A DNA stretch of 64,000 nt from JAEUJZ01 sp964460115 (GTDB lineage Bacteria > Myxococcota_A > Polyangia > Palsa-1104 > JAEUJZ01). The position numbers and the translations under genes were made by a program. The DNA is taken from positions 45,566-109,565 of the forward strand of contig CAYWPR010000012.1 in the NCBI GenBank assembly GCA_964460115.1, in the 5' to 3' direction. A model generated the notes under the pieces. That model was given only the letters and a program-made list of their open reading frames with translations, searched no databases and had not been told where the DNA came from. Within the stretch, counting starts at the first letter, position 1, and each line of letters opens with the position of its first letter. Positions 62,342-64,000 of this stretch are shown here, one piece after another.

Positions 62342-64000
62342 TTATTGCGCTTTTAGCGCCGTCGCCAGAAAGCTTTGAATGCGCGTCCACATGCGCTGAG
62401 TAACGACTTGGTCGGGGACCATATGCGTTAGGCCCGGCAGCGGCAAAAGCTCGTGTGTCTTGCCGGCGCGAAACAGCGCATTTGACAGCTTGAGACTGTG
62501 TACAAAAAGCACGTTGTCGTCGGCAGTTCCATGCAGGATCAAAAGCGGTCGGCGCAGATCTTTGGCATAGGTCAGCAAAGAACTGCGGTCATAGGCGTCT
62601 TTGTTTTCGCCGGGCAAACCCAGATAGCGTTCCGTATAACAAGTATCGTAGTCGCGCCAATCGACGACCGGCGCTCCGGCCACCCCGGCGTGAAATACAT
62701 CCGGGCGGCGCAGCACGGCCAGGGCGGCCATATAGCCGCCAAAGGACCAGCCGAAGATGCCGACGCGGCGCAAGTCCATCTCAGGGTAGCGGGCGGCGGT
62801 GGCGCGCAGCGCTTCTACCTGATCATCTAGGGGAATGTCGCCAAGCTTGCCGTAGATGGCGCGTTCCCAGGACGTGCCGCGTCCTGGCGTGCCGCGTCCA
62901 TCGACCAAAAATACGATGTAGCCATGATCGGCCAGCCATTGATCCAGCATGTAGCGGCCGGCAATGGACATGACTTGGCTGTGATGCGGACCGCCGTAGA
63001 CATCGACGATGACGGGATATTTTTTAATCGCGTTGGCTTTGGCGCCTGCCGCGGCACGAAAAGAGCGCGGACGAATCAGCGCCACGCGATAGGCCTGCAT
63101 GCCGACCTGCACAAACTCAATTTTGGGAAAAAACGGCGGCGTCGTGGCCACGCTGGGCAATTCGCCGGCGATTTGTTCAGCGGCGCTGCCGGGCGAAAGG
63201 CGCAGCACTTGCGATTTGGGCCAGGCAAAAAGCGAGTGAAACTGTCGCACATAGACGCTATGCGACTTGCCAAAGTTCGCCATGTAATAGCCGGGCTCGC
63301 TCGTCAGTTTGAGCGGAGGTCCTCCGAGGAGAGGCACGCGATAAATATGCTGCTCGGTGGGTTCGGTGGCGGCGGCGTAAGTGACCTGGCCGGATTCCAC
63401 ATCGACATCAAGCAGCTTGCGAAAACCCTGCTCGCGGGGCACAAGCGTGCGCAAAAGCTTGCCGGACAGGTCGTAAAGCTCTAGGGCCGATCCGCCGCTG
63501 CGCTCGCTGGTCCATAAAAAGCCAGAGCCATCCGCCAGCACGCGCGGCACGTCTTGATCGATATTGAGCCAAGAGTCGTCATGTTCGGCGAGCAGCCGGC
63601 TGAGCTTCCATGCCGACTTGTCGGAGCTGGCGCCGTCATTTGGCGTGGCGGCAAGAAGCTCGAGGTCGTGCTGATCGCGGCTGAGTACGGTCAAAAGCAG
63701 CGGCCCACCTTTTTGCCAGACCACCGTGGCCAGATATGGAAAGCGATCGTGCGGCCAATCGATAAACGTGGGCGATCCGGCCCCGGCTTGCAAAGAAAGT
63801 ACGCCCAGGCGCACCACCGCATTGTCGCTGCCGGCGCGCGGGTAGCGCAGCGGACTAGGCGGCATATCGGGGCGTAGCACGTCGCTGACGTACAGGGTTT
63901 CAACTGGGCGGTTGTCTACCTGAGCAAACGCCAGCGCGTCGCTGCCGGGCGAAAAGAAAAAGCCGCTAAAGCGGTGCAGTTCCTCTTGGGCGACAAACTC
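62342..64000 (-). CDS. Dipeptidyl peptidase IV-type S9 peptidase (5' end off window)
   Basis: A prolyl-oligopeptidase-family enzyme that cleaves dipeptides after Pro from peptide N-termini. The reading frame continues to the window edge beyond the first in-window GTG at 63880: the extra 40 codons give EFVAQEELHRFSGFFFSPGSD, the DPP IV substrate-binding Glu motif. The C-terminal hydrolase domain has the nucleophile GWSFGGY, Asp in TADDNVLF and His in GLTHMV. Beta-propeller-like middle region about 100-300. No signal peptide visible because the start is missing. In-window length 552 residues. Confidence 0.94.
   Translation of the reverse strand, partial: EFVAQEELHRFSGFFFSPGSDALAFAQVDNRPVETLYVSDVLRPDMPPSPLRYPRAGSDNAVVRLGVLSLQAGAGSPTFIDWPHDRFPYLATVVWQKGGPLLLTVLSRDQHDLELLAATPNDGASSDKSAWKLSRLLAEHDDSWLNIDQDVPRVLADGSGFLWTSERSGGSALELYDLSGKLLRTLVPREQGFRKLLDVDVESGQVTYAAATEPTEQHIYRVPLLGGPPLKLTSEPGYYMANFGKSHSVYVRQFHSLFAWPKSQVLRLSPGSAAEQIAGELPSVATTPPFFPKIEFVQVGMQAYRVALIRPRSFRAAAGAKANAIKKYPVIVDVYGGPHHSQVMSIAGRYMLDQWLADHGYIVFLVDGRGTPGRGTSWERAIYGKLGDIPLDDQVEALRATAARYPEMDLRRVGIFGWSFGGYMAALAVLRRPDVFHAGVAGAPVVDWRDYDTCYTERYLGLPGENKDAYDRSSLLTYAKDLRRPLLILHGTADDNVLFVHSLKLSNALFRAGKTHELLPLPGLTHMVPDQVVTQRMWTRIQSFLATALKAQ

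Overview
The window is a dense, gene-rich chromosomal stretch of about 60% GC with no rRNA, insertion sequence, CRISPR array or prophage core that I can see. No gene-free gap exceeds 300 bases. The protein set suggests a Gram-negative bacterium of the Myxococcota (former Deltaproteobacteria). Pointers are an MglA-like Ras GTPase, a 2,216-residue TPR protein, a GYF-like/TPR membrane protein, an orphan SctJ-type type III secretion ring protein, DUF4331 proteins, about a dozen secreted lipoproteins with clear lipoboxes, and LolA, TolQ and AsmA envelope functions. The phylum assignment is an inference from family content.

Layout: 0-8.2 kb has an MMPL/RND exporter (+) facing a minus-strand series (AsmA-like protein, LytM pseudo-peptidase, TolC-like small secreted protein). 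8.3-9.9 kb is a lipoprotein HtrA protease ending at a bidirectional terminator. 10.0-17.9 kb is a five-gene minus-strand unit with four successive short junctions (three 4-bp ATGA overlaps and one 9-bp gap): porin, large lipoprotein, GT39-like membrane protein, cupredoxin-like lipoprotein, beta-propeller/di-haem cytochrome c. This is the best candidate here for an undescribed multi-gene system. 18.1-20.7 kb has serS, a small secreted protein and a sterol-desaturase-family enzyme. 20.7-26.3 kb has minus-strand TPR lipoprotein, a DUF4331 pair split into two proteins, an alpha/beta hydrolase, an LEA14-like lipoprotein and an EamA transporter. 26.3-29.9 kb has a structured intergenic element, a repeat protein and a YgiQ radical SAM protein.

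30-33.1 kb holds three secreted minus-strand proteins: two with a tail-collar-like domain (three domain copies) and an esterase-fold lipoprotein that has lost its catalytic Ser. 33.2-37.4 kb has an orphan OmpR-type regulator, lolA, an unknown gene, cheY-like and an MCP. 37.4-39.2 kb has pyruvate kinase and tRNA-Pro(GGG). 39.3-44.7 kb is a plus-strand run (tolQ-like, ChaN/TIKI-like, GT4, glpK, serine acetyltransferase). 44.7-50.6 kb has rpe, a helical-repeat protein, orphan sctJ, a barrel-like protein and the MglA-like GTPase. 50.8-64 kb has a small lipoprotein, the giant TPR protein, TatD nuclease, two zinc-ribbon proteins, a GYF/TPR protein and a DPP IV-type peptidase that runs off the right edge.

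The common theme is the cell envelope: lipoprotein trafficking, outer-membrane proteins, surface lipoproteins, envelope quality control and peptidoglycan-associated factors, mixed with a few housekeeping enzymes. Several proteins keep a known fold but have lost key residues (LytM, esterase, cupredoxin, MglA Gln), which is a recurring feature of this window.
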